Assembly: GCA_008973525.1 (NCBI GenBank)
Contig: WACJ01000251.1
Coordinates: forward strand, 1 to 64,000
Source: Stenopsyche tienmushanensis
Taxonomy: Eukaryota > Arthropoda > Insecta > Trichoptera > Stenopsychidae
Direction of reading: 5' to 3'
DNA length: 64,000 nucleotides
The notes under the pieces: generated by a model
The model's input: only the letters and a program-made list of their open reading frames with translations
Database searches by the model: none
Told to the model about the DNA's origin: nothing
Shown here: in pieces, positions 38,028-51,540 of the stretch
Layout of the letters: each line of letters begins with the position of its first letter
How positions within the stretch are numbered: the first letter of the stretch is position 1
Position numbers and translations under genes: made by a program

Positions 38028-41000
38028 TTACTTCAAATCTTCATCATCATCTCCAAGTAAATCTTGGCATTCCTTCTCCCATTGTTTATCATCTGTTGTA
38101 ATATTATTTTTGTCAGACTCCAACGCCTCATAATCTTTCAATTCTGCCTCCAGTTCAGTTTCCCATTCTTCTTCTGAAATTTTCACTATCCAGGATGAAC
38201 GACCGACAGGATTACACCATATGATAGTGGAATTAAATGACAAAAACAATAATGATCATTAGATTTATCAATGAAAAAAATAATATATATAATAGTAAGA
38301 GATATTTATAAAAAGATATAAAGATCAACATAATTCAATAATACATCAAAATGGTATAAATAATACTTTGCTGTAGAGCATTTAATATATCGAGCAATAA
38401 AAAATATGTTTACCTGAAACAATGATAAAAAATGAAGGTTTATTAGGCAAATTAAAATAAAATATATAGGAAAAATGTGCATTAAAAAACTAAAAGAAAA
38501 CTAAGTAACTGTGCCGTAATAATGGAAAAAATCCACACTTTCACCAGTCGCACAACATTTGATCCCCTCTACAAACAATCTTAACCATTTCCATGGATTG
38601 TATTGTCAAATTACAATGATACTCTAATTTTGGTGATTTTTGCAATGAAAAATGCAATACCTACATATATACCTAAATTCAATAATTATAATAACGATTT
38701 CATATTACATATTTTAATTACAATACATACAGGTGTTCAGTTTATTTAAGTTAGGTCGTTAAAACTATATATATTTAAAATGTATAACAAGTGATATTGA
38801 TTAATAGATTAATTGATTAAAAACAAGCATTTTCTTTTTTTAACATTTAGCAAAAATTTATTAAACAAATATGGAAACGATGAGAAGCTGCGAGACTTTA
38901 CTTTTTTTTATAATACCAATATAGGCATGTTTGTGTGTATTGTTTGAGAGAAAATATTGTGTATAAACTTGTTTAAATTAAGATAACGTTAGTAATTTTT
39001 TCCATCTTATTAAATAATGAGACACATTCATAATATTAACACAAATGGTAACTACGATTCTGAACACAATACTATTCATATTTTTAAATATCAAGCTTCT
39101 ATGAATATTAAACAAATAGATTAGCTCATTGCGTGATTGCTTTCACTGCCCAATAAATTATACACGTTGAAATTTATGTGAACGGCTGAAGATTAAAATA
39201 TATTTTAAATAGTTCTTGAAGTATTTTCATCATAATAATAAAACCAAAACTATAATGTACAAAAATAGCTTACAAGACAGCAGTAAAAGCATCAAACAAT
39301 TTCATTCAATACAGAAAAATACCTCTCCCAATACTATTATTCAACATAAAACTTCCATATTCATTTAATCTCCTATTCAGGTGTATACCCAATTAATGTT
39401 TAAAAAAGATATATTCCAAATAGAATAACAATAGATCTCACTAAACACAATAATATTCATTATCTATCAGTATAGATATATAAATATATATTTATAAACT
39501 AAATAACATAATGGCAGAAAAATAGCAATCTATTAATATGATAAACTTGAGATTATTTAGGATGAGATTTTTAAGATGTGTGATTTTTGCCACCAATTTA
39601 TATTGAACGTTAATCCAATAAAAAGCGCAAAACATAATCGTAATAATAAATACAATCGTTTACATCGACCACAATTTAATTTTTTGAAAATTTCTTTATA
39701 AAACGGTACATTTCACATTTATTACTTTGACTCAACATGTTACATATATAACTTATAAAATAAATTTAATACACATACATTTAAGATATGACACTGCTTT
39801 TTTTTTTCTCGATAAAATGTTGGCAAATATCTACTTATCTTTAAAATCATAAAAGCGAAATTCTGACTATAAAATAGGTCAAAATGTTTGACAGTATATA
39901 TATGCTCCCAAACAATCAGCAAGATGTTCTCACAAAAATTAATAGTAGTATCAATCGTTACAGAAAATCACTTTTTAATATTGACTATATAATTATTGTT
40001 TACATTTTAAATGTAGGGGGCAATTCAATTTAAGGGAATGCTATGTGTCATCAGTGCAAACTGGTAACATAACTCCATCATCATCTTAAGCTGCAAACCC
40101 AGTGAGAGAACGCCACCAAAAACAAACATATTAATTATTATCAATCATCAATGTACAACTCAAGCAGTCAGCCTCCGCTTTACAACAACTGGGTTGATTG
40201 CACATAAATAATTGCAAATGATTCAGAGAAGCCGGCAATATAACAGCTGTATACGCGTCAATTATAAATTTAAATGTTTATAAACGTATTTGCATTTATT
40301 TATTCTCATTAACTACTCCAAAGAGTGCCACATAAAATAGTATGACAATAGCAAAAAGCATCTTCTGCCATAAAACTGAGAGCTGACTTAGCGAATCAAT
40401 AAAATATCGACATTTGTATAACTTGAACTTTGATTAAAATAAAATATATTGTATTGATAAAATTATGATTGAAAAACAAATTTTTATAACGTAAAAGTTC
40501 GAGTTATCAAAACATTATAACGTGTTTTTTTTACAATTTGAAATGATTGAATTTTTTTAGTGTATTATAAGAAGCTAAAGGTTATAAAAATCATAATGTT
40601 TAGCACCTGAAAATTAGTATTAAATAGTGTAAATATCATGCAAACAAGCAGTGGATAAAAACTAGAAGGGTAGTAACTAAGATATGGTGTTAAAGAAAAA
40701 AATTGAATGACAATGAAAACATGAGAATGTATTATAAAAGGGTGACATAATAACAAAAGCAACCCTTTCGTTTCTTAAAATTATGCAATAATATTCACCA
40801 AAATTAAAGGTATCATTGGAATTATATTAATTTTACAAATCCTTCTGCTTAAGATCGACATATAATTTCTTTTCAATGCTGATTTTAATGGCAACTGGTA
40901 AAACAAAAAATAGTTTTTTCGACAACAAACATATCTGTTTTTAAGAAACCTTCTGCTTCCACAAGCAATAGACAACACGAATTTATATTAGAAATATTTT

Positions 41001-43961
41001 ATATCGAGTTAATATTTAAGATTTCATCATTGGATATCTCACCATCTTTATTGTCGTCAACCGCGAACTCTTTGGGTTTATTTATTTTATTGGGCTCTTG
41101 TGACTTTGCAGATTTCTTTTCTGATTCGAGCAACTCAGAGCTAGCCGTTTTTTTATGATCAGAAATTTCTCCTTCTTCCGTTGCCACTTTAGAAGACTTT
41201 TCTTCTTGCGGTTCAATTTATTTATATCGGACAACGATGATGATATGAAGAGGAAAAATAAAACAAAACAAAAATAAAATATGAAATAAATCAACTCATA
41301 AAACAATATAAAAATTATAATATTTACATCCAAAGTGAAGGTGGGTGTTGTTTTTTTATAAATTACAGCTAATCTTTCTGAACCAATTCGAACTGAACTC
41401 GCACCCATGTATACATGAGTAAAATCTTTGTTTAAATCAAACTAGCTTTATATATAATTATGATCACAAAAGTCATCTCAATATTGGATATTGTATGCGA
41501 GACATACGTTATAAAGTATTATGAATTTAAAATTTTACAAATAATCAAAAATAATGTCTTATTATGAAAATTTAAAATATGATTACATAAAAATATTATA
41601 TTTAATAAGATTTTTTCTATTAACTTTCGATGAAAAGACTTAGTAAGACACGTTAGTGCTTATTAAAATTAACATAAAATATTACACTTAAAATCATAGT
41701 AGTTAAAACTTACTCCAACTATATTCACAGATAATACTAAATGAATGCATACATAATGTCGTATTTTTGCAAAGAAAATTATTTAAAACCATAAGAATAA
41801 GACTGATAAAATTGAAACTGGCCCCCGATCTTAAATGTTGAATATTTGCATATGTTATTGATATAATCATTGATTGCATGTCTAGCTGCATTGAGCAGCT
41901 AATGAAAAAATATATATTTTATAGGACATTATATTATATTACAGCAGACCTGCTATAATCCGACCCACATTTAATCCAGCGCTCCTGTAGTCTGACATCC
42001 CGATACAAGAATAGTACATATTTATGGTAAAGCTTTGTCAATGTAAAAAATGCAGAAACTACTTAAATTGTAATTAATCTTTTTGTACTGTAACGTGGGG
42101 GGAAAATTACGAGAAAATTCGATTTTGTTACATCTGTTAAATATTCTACTTCTTAGAATAGGTCTTAACTAGAAGGTACTAGAAGCGTTGATATCATTTT
42201 GACAGAGCATCAGTTATCATCAGTTTAGCTTTGGCCTTCCTAGTATGTGTTGAAAGTCATCACAGACTGATGTAGTAAACAATGTAATAGATCCTTCTAT
42301 GGAAATCTAACAAAAGTATACAAAAAAATTGTAAGCCTATATTGGCTGGACATTGTGTTTACAATATTAATTCTATAATATGAAACTTTGTATTGTATAT
42401 GTATATCTCACTATTTTCATATTTTTTCAGATTACAAGTACGCATTTTCAAAAAATTCCAGACTAAAAGGGATTGAGGGCAGTACTCTATAATTCGACAA
42501 ATTGGACAATCCGATACTGTCTTGTAAAATGTTCGTCGGATTACCGCAGATCAACTGTATCTTAAAATATGACATTATATATGCATTAATATAATAGATA
42601 TGGCTATAAATTTGCTGTGAAAAACTATGTATTACTGAGCAAAATATTGAAAGCAAGCTGATTAAAAGTACTAATTGGTATATTTAAACAGAACTTCCCA
42701 ATATCTTAACATATTATTCACTATTTCCAAAGAGTCACAATAGGAAACTATACAAAATATATTGTGCAATTGCATTAAAATTACATTACAGTATTTCAAT
42801 AAAGAGGCGTGATTAAATTAATCCAAAGGCAATAGGAGGCATTTTGCTTTAATGAATTTATGACAGCAAAACTAAACATGCATAAAGTAAAACAAATCTA
42901 ATATACATGATTATAAATGTATGTACATTATGCAAATTGAATTCAGTAATACTAACATATATTGCAAGTGCCAACAATGATATTTTAAGCCTCATTGTAT
43001 CGGCCGGTGCAAACTACTGTTCAGTCTTAACAAAGTAAATAATTGACATGCTTGCAACATGACAATCTCCACTTTCACACTGCATGTTCCACGGTGCAAC
43101 AAAGGCAACGCACAAACACAGTTGATATATTATCATTTGTGTTTATAGCCTCATCACAATAGACATGTTGCAAACGATTTTAATTTAAATTACATTCTAT
43201 CAAAGCTAATTCAAAGTATTTTACTTAGTTTGACCTCATTCAATATTAAAAATATTGGGAAAGAACTATTTTTGAGAAGCAATTTGAATATATAAAAATA
43301 AATTGTACCTTGTGGTTCGTCTACGCTGGCAAGACGAGATCCAGGTTGGCTCTCATTATTAGCATCGGAAGCTTCACTAGCTTGACAAATTAGTGAAACG
43401 CGATAGAAATAATTTCGCCAAAAGTTTTCTTCCGTAATACTGAAATAAAATTTAAAAATCAATATTGCCGTATGTATTGATTTCAGTTATAAATGTTTGA
43501 AATATATGAATCTAAATCAATAATCAGTAAGATATGATATATTTTTACGGCACACCTTATCAATTATTTATGACTTAAAATAAGAATGATAATAAGATCC
43601 AACGTACACTTTGGGCACCAAGTCGAATCGCATTTTTTCTAGATTAGGATCTTCCGCCATAATAGCAATAGCCACTGGATAAGACACATCATAATCAAAG
43701 TTGAATTCCACACCTGCCGGAGGAGCGCGTACAAAGTTCCGCCTATCCTGTAAATAAAATTAACACAAACGTTAACGTGTATTTATATATTAATGCAAAT
43801 TAATATCGATTATTATAACTAACCGTGGACAAAGAAAGACACTCTTCCTTGAGTGCAGCTTCGTCGGATCTACCGGCCCAGGGGAGTTCAGCTGCTCCAC
43901 CCTTACCGCTCTGTCCACGAATAAAAGCTTCCTGCTCTTTGTTGAACTCTCCCAAAAGACT
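38028..43961 (-). CDS. Sap47: Synapse-associated protein of 47 kDa (BSD-domain protein), 3' exons
   Basis: The exons on the minus strand are 43961-43824, 43747-43608, 43439-43309, 41204-41043 and 38185-38028 (or starting at 38173), with phases that join throughout. Recognisable are [53 protein letters not shown] and the BSD signature [13 protein letters not shown]. The acidic C-terminus reads [20 protein letters not shown] and ends [10 protein letters not shown]. This is the order and content of insect Sap47 and vertebrate SYAP1. Sap47 is a presynaptic cytosolic protein in flies linked to synapsin and plasticity; SYAP1 is tied to Akt signalling (established knowledge). The N-terminal exons (GSF/amphipathic region before SLLGEF) were not found in the window. 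A 2.1-kb intron holds a pogo-like element. Exon 41204-41043 is the least certain. Confidence 0.93.
41043..41204 (-). CDS. Sap47: Possible in-phase cassette exon of Sap47
   Basis: The exon is 162 nt, a multiple of three, entering and leaving in phase 1, so it could be included or skipped without changing the frame. It encodes a charged linker ([20 protein letters not shown], later [12 protein letters not shown]). The donor is good (GATG|GTGAGA). The acceptor (ccgcaag) has no adjacent pyrimidine tract, but a T-rich tract lies about 50 bases upstream with no AG between, which suits a distant branch point. Without splicing, the frame would run on to a stop at 40999, giving an alternative C-terminus. 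Confidence 0.55.
41942..42557. mobile_element. Non-autonomous pogo/Tigger-like element, 616 bp
   Basis: The left end after a TA reads CAGCAGACCTGCTATAATCC. The reverse complement of the right end reads CAGTTGATCTGCGGTAATCC and is followed by TA. Both continue as GAC..ACATTT, giving imperfect inverted repeats that start with CAG inside a TA duplication, the pogo/Tigger pattern. No transposase is encoded. It lies in the intron between Sap47 exons 43439-43309 and 41204-41043. Confidence 0.75.
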
Positions 43962-45497
43962 CTGTAGAAGAATTAATAAATATATTATTGAAAACGTTCA
44001 GACTTTCAGCTCTTAAAACTTGCTTTTTCATTTAATAAATCGTTTGTCAGTTGAAAACTTGAATACAGAAATAATCCTCGACACTTGACAGACTTCTTAA
44101 TCTGTAAGTCAGTATAAGAGAAACCAATCAAAAACGGATTAGCATAAATACCAACGCTGGGATAAAACAGATGACTTTTTCATTTCACATCGTTTTTATT
44201 TTGACATAAGCTTCCGATATGAAAACTCAAATATTTTGCCTAAACATTTGTATTCATTTTGCCTTAAAATATTAAGGATATTGGATATTAATACTTTTTT
44301 ATCTACATTGTTATATGCATACACAAAAACGGATACGATGCAAAATATGTATGTAACAACAAAAAATGAAAAAATAAAATTATATATTGTAAATTTGTTA
44401 GAATTCCAGGAACAAAATTCGCTTTGAAAGTCTTAAATCCGTCCAAATTGATAAATGATGTAAATAAATGCCCATATGCTGTTTCTTTACAATAAATAAC
44501 CATTCCCAAAAACTACAAAGGAAGACGAATATCCACGTAAATGCTAAAATCTCGTAATAATTTATTACGGCGGCTGTGACCGAAATATAAGAACACCACG
44601 TAAAGTGGATTTAATAGCTAAGTCAGGTATTTTTGTCACCGACCTAAAGCCTCCAGGACGAGACACGTAAACCAACGTACATACGCATCGGGTGGGCCGA
44701 CGAAAGAGCTTTCAGGAAAGGTCGTAGGTCACAATCAATTCAAAGGACCTCGTGGGGCGCACTCGCCCAAAACGCCAGAGATGAAAATTTTATGCCAAAA
44801 GCACGACAATGCAGACTAATTTATTGTGTTGTTGAAGTGACTCAATTTGCGATATTCAGACGGGAATAAATTCGCAAGACCTGAGGAACGACCTAATAAA
44901 GAAAAAAATACACACCGACTTATTCAGTCCAATTGAAAAAAGGCCAATAGAATCAGTCACGCAATATGAAATATCCTTATTACATGCTACATGTAGCACA
45001 TTACCGAGAATAAGAAAAACATATACCAACCGACGAATGCAACGAATGTAATGTTACATTTCTTTGAAAGACCACGACTGGAATTTCCAAACATCGATCA
45101 CGAAATACGTACGAGTAGACGTATAGTAACGCGTTCATCTTTATGTTATATAACGTTGAATTTCATATCTGAAACACTGCGCCATTAAGCTTCTGGGAAA
45201 TTCGCTCGGAAAATTCATAGCTTCATTAAAAATAATGCACTCGAACAACACAACAGCGGAGTTTAATTAAATTATAATCTTATGCAAATTTAAATGGGGA
45301 TCATATTATGGCAATAAAAATAAAAATAACAATATTATTAAATAAACCCAAAAAAAACATCACTGCCAGTCGCTATGAGAATACAAATCATGCTTAATAC
45401 GAAGTCCTCCAGGCCAAATTCTTCCATAAAAGACAACAACCACTCCCCCATTTTAATGATAACGTAAGAAAATGAATTATATTTGATGTTCAATTAT
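43962..45497. other. Non-coding stretch upstream of the Sap47 exons
   Basis: Presumed Sap47 intron, since the protein is incomplete at 43961. I see no further exon here. The GC-richer segment 44560-44790 is not coding in any frame that I recognise. Confidence 0.5.
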
Positions 45498-45840
45498 CAG
45501 GGCCGCAATAAGGGGGTTGGCATAGCAGACACCCGCCACGGGTGAAACTAGGCTTGGGGCGCAAAACGCAGAATACCGACCCAGTCGGCATAGGCCCGCT
45601 ATAAAATAGAGACAACAATATTTTCGACCGATTATAAAATTTAAGCAACCCACCCGATCAATCTTCTTCGGACAACTTAATTTTGTAATAAGAGTTCGCA
45701 ATCGTTCTGTAGGCATGTTCGGGTATGGCGTCCGATCGCAAGGCACTTATTCGTCATGTTAGCGGCCCGAAAAGCGGACCGTTTGGGCACAAACCTTGCG
45801 ACCACTCCATTATTTTTTAGGGATGTTTGCGGCATTTTCG
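45498..45840 (+). mobile_element. Truncated member of a hAT-type family (relative of 61227-62258)
   Basis: The start CAGGGCCGCAATAAGGGGG matches the left terminal repeat at 61227. Similarity continues through gcaaaacgcagaatacc, agacaacaatattttc, gttcgggtatg and cgtccgatcg to ttttgcggcatt. Relative to the 61-kb copy it lacks about 115 bases after cagaatacc. No right terminal repeat follows, so it is truncated or its end has been deleted. Confidence 0.75.
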
Positions 45841-48800
45841 AGGATAAATGCATACTCGGGGCCTTATACGATCACGGAAGCTCTATGATGTATACGACGG
45901 ACGCACTATAAACGATTATCCTTTTCACTTTTCGTGATGTTCAAGCCAATTTACCCTCCCGCGCCTATACAAGTTTCACTTTAAAAAAAAAACCTAATAT
46001 TGCATGAGGTGGATAGTCGACCTGATACCTTCGAAACGTGAGTGAGTTTTTGAGGTTTTGTTGGAGATTTGTAAATCTTTTTCATATTCATTTTTTTATG
46101 CAAAAGCTATCTTGATGAGCGAAAAAAGGCCATGTTAACGTCGTTAATTGAGAGTACTCAACGACTCTCATATTCAATTGAGTATTAATGCGGATCTTTT
46201 TTATGCGAATTTGAAGTTATGTGGTTTTCAAAAATAATATAACCTATCCCTCGTTTTTCTATAGAGGATGAAGCTTTTTTTATGCGAATGCGCATAAAAA
46301 AATATCATCTATCGATCGATCAACTTAATGAAGTAGGCTTTGATACTTTTTCTCAAAATTATGTGAAGATACTCCCTTGTATAACGATGATATAATTGGC
46401 TTGATTTTATATGGTCTCCATATTTCTAACTGCGTAAAAATTAATGGTTAAATCGTCACAAATTTTAATCACCGATTACATTTTTAAAAGTACAATTTCA
46501 ACGCAGAAGGATGAAGATTTTTTTATATGAATTTTTTATAAACTTTTTTATGCGATTTTTGGTAGATTCTATCACATTGATTTGAAGTTGTGCGATCTAT
46601 AAAAATAATAAAACCTGTCCCTCAGTTTCTATGTAGTTCATCTTTTTTTGTGCGATTTTTTTTATATGCGACTCCCCGTGGAACGTATCTATCGCATAAA
46701 AACAAACCTAAGTGTGTTCATATATGCACAAGAATTGGATATTTCGTGCAAAATCGACAGTATTTCCTGAGTTTAGAATCCACAAGTGATCCATAACTAT
46801 TAACACCAACGCCTTTTCTGTGTCTATTCAGATTTCGATACATCCTCATTTAATTTTGTTGACCTGGATGAATAAACGCCCAGACAGTGAAAAGGCTAGA
46901 GTGTATATATCACAGAGCATGAAAATAGCCTTGATGGTAAATCCAAGACTTATGTCGATACAGTGATATATGAATACATTAGCTATATCGATTTATAGGA
47001 AAATAAAGTTCAAAATATTCTTAATGGACATGATACTAATGTATTCGAAATGACTTTTAATGACGTACGACAACAAATTGAGCTTCGACCCGGTCGCTCG
47101 TAAATTGAATGAAAATTATAGACAATTTACGCAGGAAACCCTCTCTCCAGACTGAAAGAAGCTCATAAAACATGATTTTTTTTCCAGGTGGGAAGAACTC
47201 TCTACACGTTTTCAATTCCAGAACCAATTTGTTATGTGTGGCCTGATTGAATCCACTATAGCTCAGGCGTATAGTTTTCAATCAATAGTGGAGTTGCTTA
47301 TCCGCACCAAATCCGGATTAAAGCGCTCGACTTTAATACTCAAAGCTCTCGGGCGGAATTGACGAAGGCTTATTAAAATATGTCATCGATATCAACGTAC
47401 GTTTTCCAATTATTTATTCCGCATATGAAATATTTATGTGGACTCTAAATTGAAACGGACGTGAATGTATTGCGGATACGAACGAAAGCATGACGTAACG
47501 CCTTTTAGACTAACAAGGAAAAATGCACACTCGTTTGAGGATTTTCGCACAAAATGAAGATAAACAGCCTTACAGAAGAATAACAACCGAAAAAAAAGCA
47601 TACGAGAAAAATGCATTTGGTATGTATATTAACCGCAAAATAAGCCGATTTTCAGCCTCGTGTATACAACGCAATTTACTAGCGCGAAATACATGTCCGC
47701 GGATTGTATCCATTTGTGCGGGAGCGAAATGTTTTCAAGCACCGAAACTACGGGAGTCCATTCATCCGGAATGTATGTATCCAATAATATATTTCGCGTG
47801 GATGTATCCGCAGACTTTAATGGACTATATATCAAAGCGAAGAGCTTTTGAAATAACATCAAAACGTAATTAATTATAAATTTGGCGAATGATAAACGGG
47901 GCGCCGACAAAAGTAAACGACTAACAGCATTACCCGCAACTTTTAATCAGATTCAGTTGAACGCCTGCAGAATTTCTTCCTCCTCCTCCCCATTAAAGCC
48001 TTAATGAAACTAACACAAAGTAATGCCATAAAATTTATCAAAACTTCCACAATAACTCGAGATTACAATCGCAAGATGTATACTCCATTTGTCGACACGA
48101 TTCGAGGCGCCGATCTGATGACACATTAAATGCTCATTTCCGCCGAAGCCTCGATTTAGCGATGTCTTAATATGAAATCGCTAATGGAAAAGCGGCTAAG
48201 CCTCCATTTAATACAGACTAGCCATTGATGAACGAATAAATTATTCACGGACTATATTCGTGATGATAATTAAAAACCCCCACATCATATTACAGTGCTT
48301 ACGACCCTAAGATATAATACCATTTAGGGTCTTATCATTCGAAATGCATGATTAATATTTTAAAATCATCCTGAATTTAATTCAACTCCTTAGGGTGCCA
48401 TATTCATTCGCTGATAAGTTAAGACAGGATTACTTGAATAGGAATTTAGGTTAAAAAAAAATCTTTTTCAGATCCAGGATATCAGACTTAACCTGGATCA
48501 GGACGATCGATCGGAAATATTACCCACTATACTAGCACTTAAAAATGGAACTTTGTTTATTTTTGCAACATTAATATAACTCGAAACTCAAAATACACAT
48601 TAATAATATGTATAAAAAAAATATAAAGTGCTTAAATATTCAGACAAAATTTGCACTTATATTTATTAACACTACAAAAACCGCACAATTGTGCAGGTAA
48701 ACTGCGCCTGGTCATAGAAGTTTAATTTTTAAAATTCATTAAAACCTCAAATGATTGACGAAAAACGTGGCACAAGGGGTGTGTCATCGGACCATAACCG

Positions 48801-50886
48801 TTGGCGGATGGCACATACGCTGTATCATCGACTATTTGTCGATACTATCATTTTTATATTTAAGCAACTGGCCATCATTATAATTACCAACCCCAATAAA
48901 TTCCTTAGTATATATTAGTAGAATGGGTTTAAGATTTTATCTAAATATAAAGAATTTACTACTTTTTGATACATCGAGCAACCAGATTTATTCATCGAGG
49001 AACGAAAGTAACTCCACGAGTTTGCCTCGCTAAAAAAAACTTCTACAAATTCAGCACAATAAAATTTAAATCTGAGCAAACTTGAAAGTAAACGATTGTA
49101 TCATCCGAACTTTTTTATTGAAATGATAAGAAAAAAGTAACTAATATTAGCAAAAAAAACGGAGAATAGTTGCATAAGGCTATTAAAAATATATAAAAGA
49201 ATTCAATGATTGAATCAAATAAATGCGAAATAAATGTATAACTAATAAGCTTAATGTTTGTTTTATTGCGCAAAATATAAGTACTATCTCTTCGGCCACC
49301 CCATTTACCCTAACAAAAATAAAATAAGCTTCGGAAACCAATCGAGCACTCGATTATAAAGCACAAAAAATCAATTCCTCTATACAAAAAAAGGAAAAAA
49401 TATTACGATCCAATTAAAAGTTATTTCACGAGTTTTCCGTTTGCTCAGACATTTGCGGAAAAAATAATCGCAAATATTTTCATAGACAATAATATGGCGC
49501 AAAAAATCATAAAAATATATTTCCATAGTGAATTTAACCCTTCTATCAATGAAATGGTTTAATGTGCTCCCGTTAATTAAATAGTTTAAAAAAACTATCG
49601 TACGAAACACACTTATCTGTTTTTTACAAACATATGATTCAAAAACATTTTCTGCAGCACAGGTGAAAAAACAGGATTTTCCAAACATATGATACAAAAA
49701 AAGATTTCTTAAAAAACAGGTCAGCATAAGAAATATCATAAATTATTTAATGGCGCAAAAGGATTAAAATTTCTTTACGGAAAATGAACAAAAACGTGAT
49801 ATCCTGTATAAATCTTTTGATAAAATTATCTAAGTCTAGCCAATTCTATTTTATTGGCTCTAGGTACATAAATAAAAATATCCTTTATTTTCTCGAAACA
49901 CAAGAATCTGATCGATTTTGAATAAAAAACATGTAAATATGATTCGCGTAAAACTTTAAAAAAATCCATTATTAAATCTTATATAAATACATATACAGTT
50001 AATAAAAGCCCACCCCCGCATCGCTTTCGTGGCATCAATTACCCTCAAACACGGCTCAGTTCAAAGAGGGACTTAATCGAAAGAGGCCACGTACACGTAA
50101 ATAATAATGACGTGAATTAAATAACGCACATCAATCACCCGATATTGGCTAGAATACGACCAAACCAATTGATTTTTGAATAAGATAACTCGTCGACTTC
50201 GGTATGTAAGCCAATACTCAATAATAAGCATTCCGAAAATACAATAAACATAATCTTATTGTGGGAAATCTATACGAAACATGTTCTGTGATCCTGAAAT
50301 AATATCAGAGTTACGTAAAATATAAATATTACCTCGTTTCTAATGTCGTTGTCCATTCTATTTTTTATTTAGAATGAATCAGTAAAATATTGGATATTAC
50401 CAAATCTAAATAGCATAATCATCAACACAATGTTGTACTTAAATTTAAATACCTTAAAAAAACTGCCACGAACCTAAACAAAGTATTATATATAAATAAG
50501 CAATTTTAACATGGGAGGAAATCCTTAGAAAACTGTAAGTCTATCAATTTCGGATTTACTATATTTCCAAGAATAGATTTCGGCAAAGGAGTAGTGATAC
50601 TTGGATAATGACGTCACTCCGATCGCACCAAAGCAGATGGAAGAATTTTCAATCTCTATCACCAAGCGAATTAAATCATAAATGTTTTCCGTCGATCATC
50701 GCAGCCGACTCGTGGATCGGGACCATTGTTACGGATTGCGCCGCGATCGATCTCGAAATCGATCACGCATTTAAAGCAAAATAAATCAATTATATAATCT
50801 AGCAAAATTATAATTTATTTTAATTAAGACCTGCTGCTATATCTTGACACTCATTGATTCATACGCGTCGATAAAAAAAACAATTT
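45841..50886. other. Non-coding stretch (apart from the repeat zone 46077-46720)
   Basis: AT-rich sequence with no exon, RNA gene or further repeat that I can support. The longest ORFs (47523-47873 and 49380-49739) have chance-like composition and no family resemblance. Confidence 0.5.
46077..46720. repeat. Pogo/Tigger-like repeat zone with imperfect direct repeats
   Basis: Runs of the type ttttttatgcgaat recur many times in both orientations. Two longer units resemble each other in the same orientation: tttgaagttatgtggttttc at 46208 and tttgaagttgtgcgatctat at 46580, each followed by aaaataataaaacctrtccc-like sequence and ttctat. The ttttatgcga vocabulary is that of Tigger-type terminal regions. 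Borders and target duplication cannot be read. Confidence 0.4.
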
Positions 50887-51540
50887 TCAGCATGCCCAAA
50901 AAATATTGAAAGCAGTTGAATAACTCAATGATAATAATTTATTTCTGACGAGCAAAGACACATGAGGCCTGGCGTTATCGTGATGAAAAACAACAATTTT
51001 GGAAATTGCATCCTTTAGATTGTCTAGTTGGAAACAATACTTTGTTGAATTGATCGTTTCACCTTGCTGAAGTAGCTCATAATAAACTACCCCTTTCCAG
51101 TCCCACCAAATGCATAGCAAAACTTTTTTTGTATGTAGGCCAAGTTTAGCTACAGTTGAAACTTCTGTACCTTTGGTCCAAGACGGTTTACGTTGGATAT
51201 TCTCATAGAGTAACCAACTTTCATCTCCAATGACAAGTCTCTTCAAAAAAGGTTGGCTATTATGTCGTTGGAGAAGAAGATCGCATGTTGAAATACGCTG
51301 AAGTTTATTTGAGTCAGTCAGTTCATGAGGAAGCCACACATCTGAACGATTGATGTAGCCCAATTTTGTCAGATGATTATGGACAGATGTTCGTGGAATT
51401 TTTAACTTGTTAGCTATTTCGCGAACTTTCGTATATTGCGGGTTTTCAATTCAGTGCGGGATCAGTTCAATTCTAGATATAGTGGATGAAAGGTTACATT
51501 TTTGGATGGTAAAGATAACTTCTACAGATCCTTTCAGCAT
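50887..51540 (-). pseudogene. Mariner transposase fragment
   Basis: The minus-strand frame 51363-50887 encodes GYINRSDVWLPHELTD, the WVPHEL-type motif after the second helix-turn-helix. Then come LVIGDESWLLYEN with the first catalytic Asp, KKVLLCIWWDWKGVVYYELL, and VVFHHDNARPHVS with the second Asp. Upstream, after frameshifts, ENPQYTKVREIANKLKIPRT matches the HTH region. The frame ends in unrelated sequence before the third Asp. The terminal repeats were not found. It belongs to the same superfamily as the relic at 3368 but is a different copy and lineage, and it is inactive. Confidence 0.88.

Noticed and set aside
41320..41408. Short coding-like stretch ([16 protein letters not shown]) on the minus strand
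   Set aside because: It has no good acceptor, a weak donor, and no match to the Sap47 family; it may be chance.
48468..48502. Small inverted repeat gatccagg / cctggatc
   Set aside because: An eight-base palindromic pair is expected by chance in 64 kb and nothing else marks it as functional.
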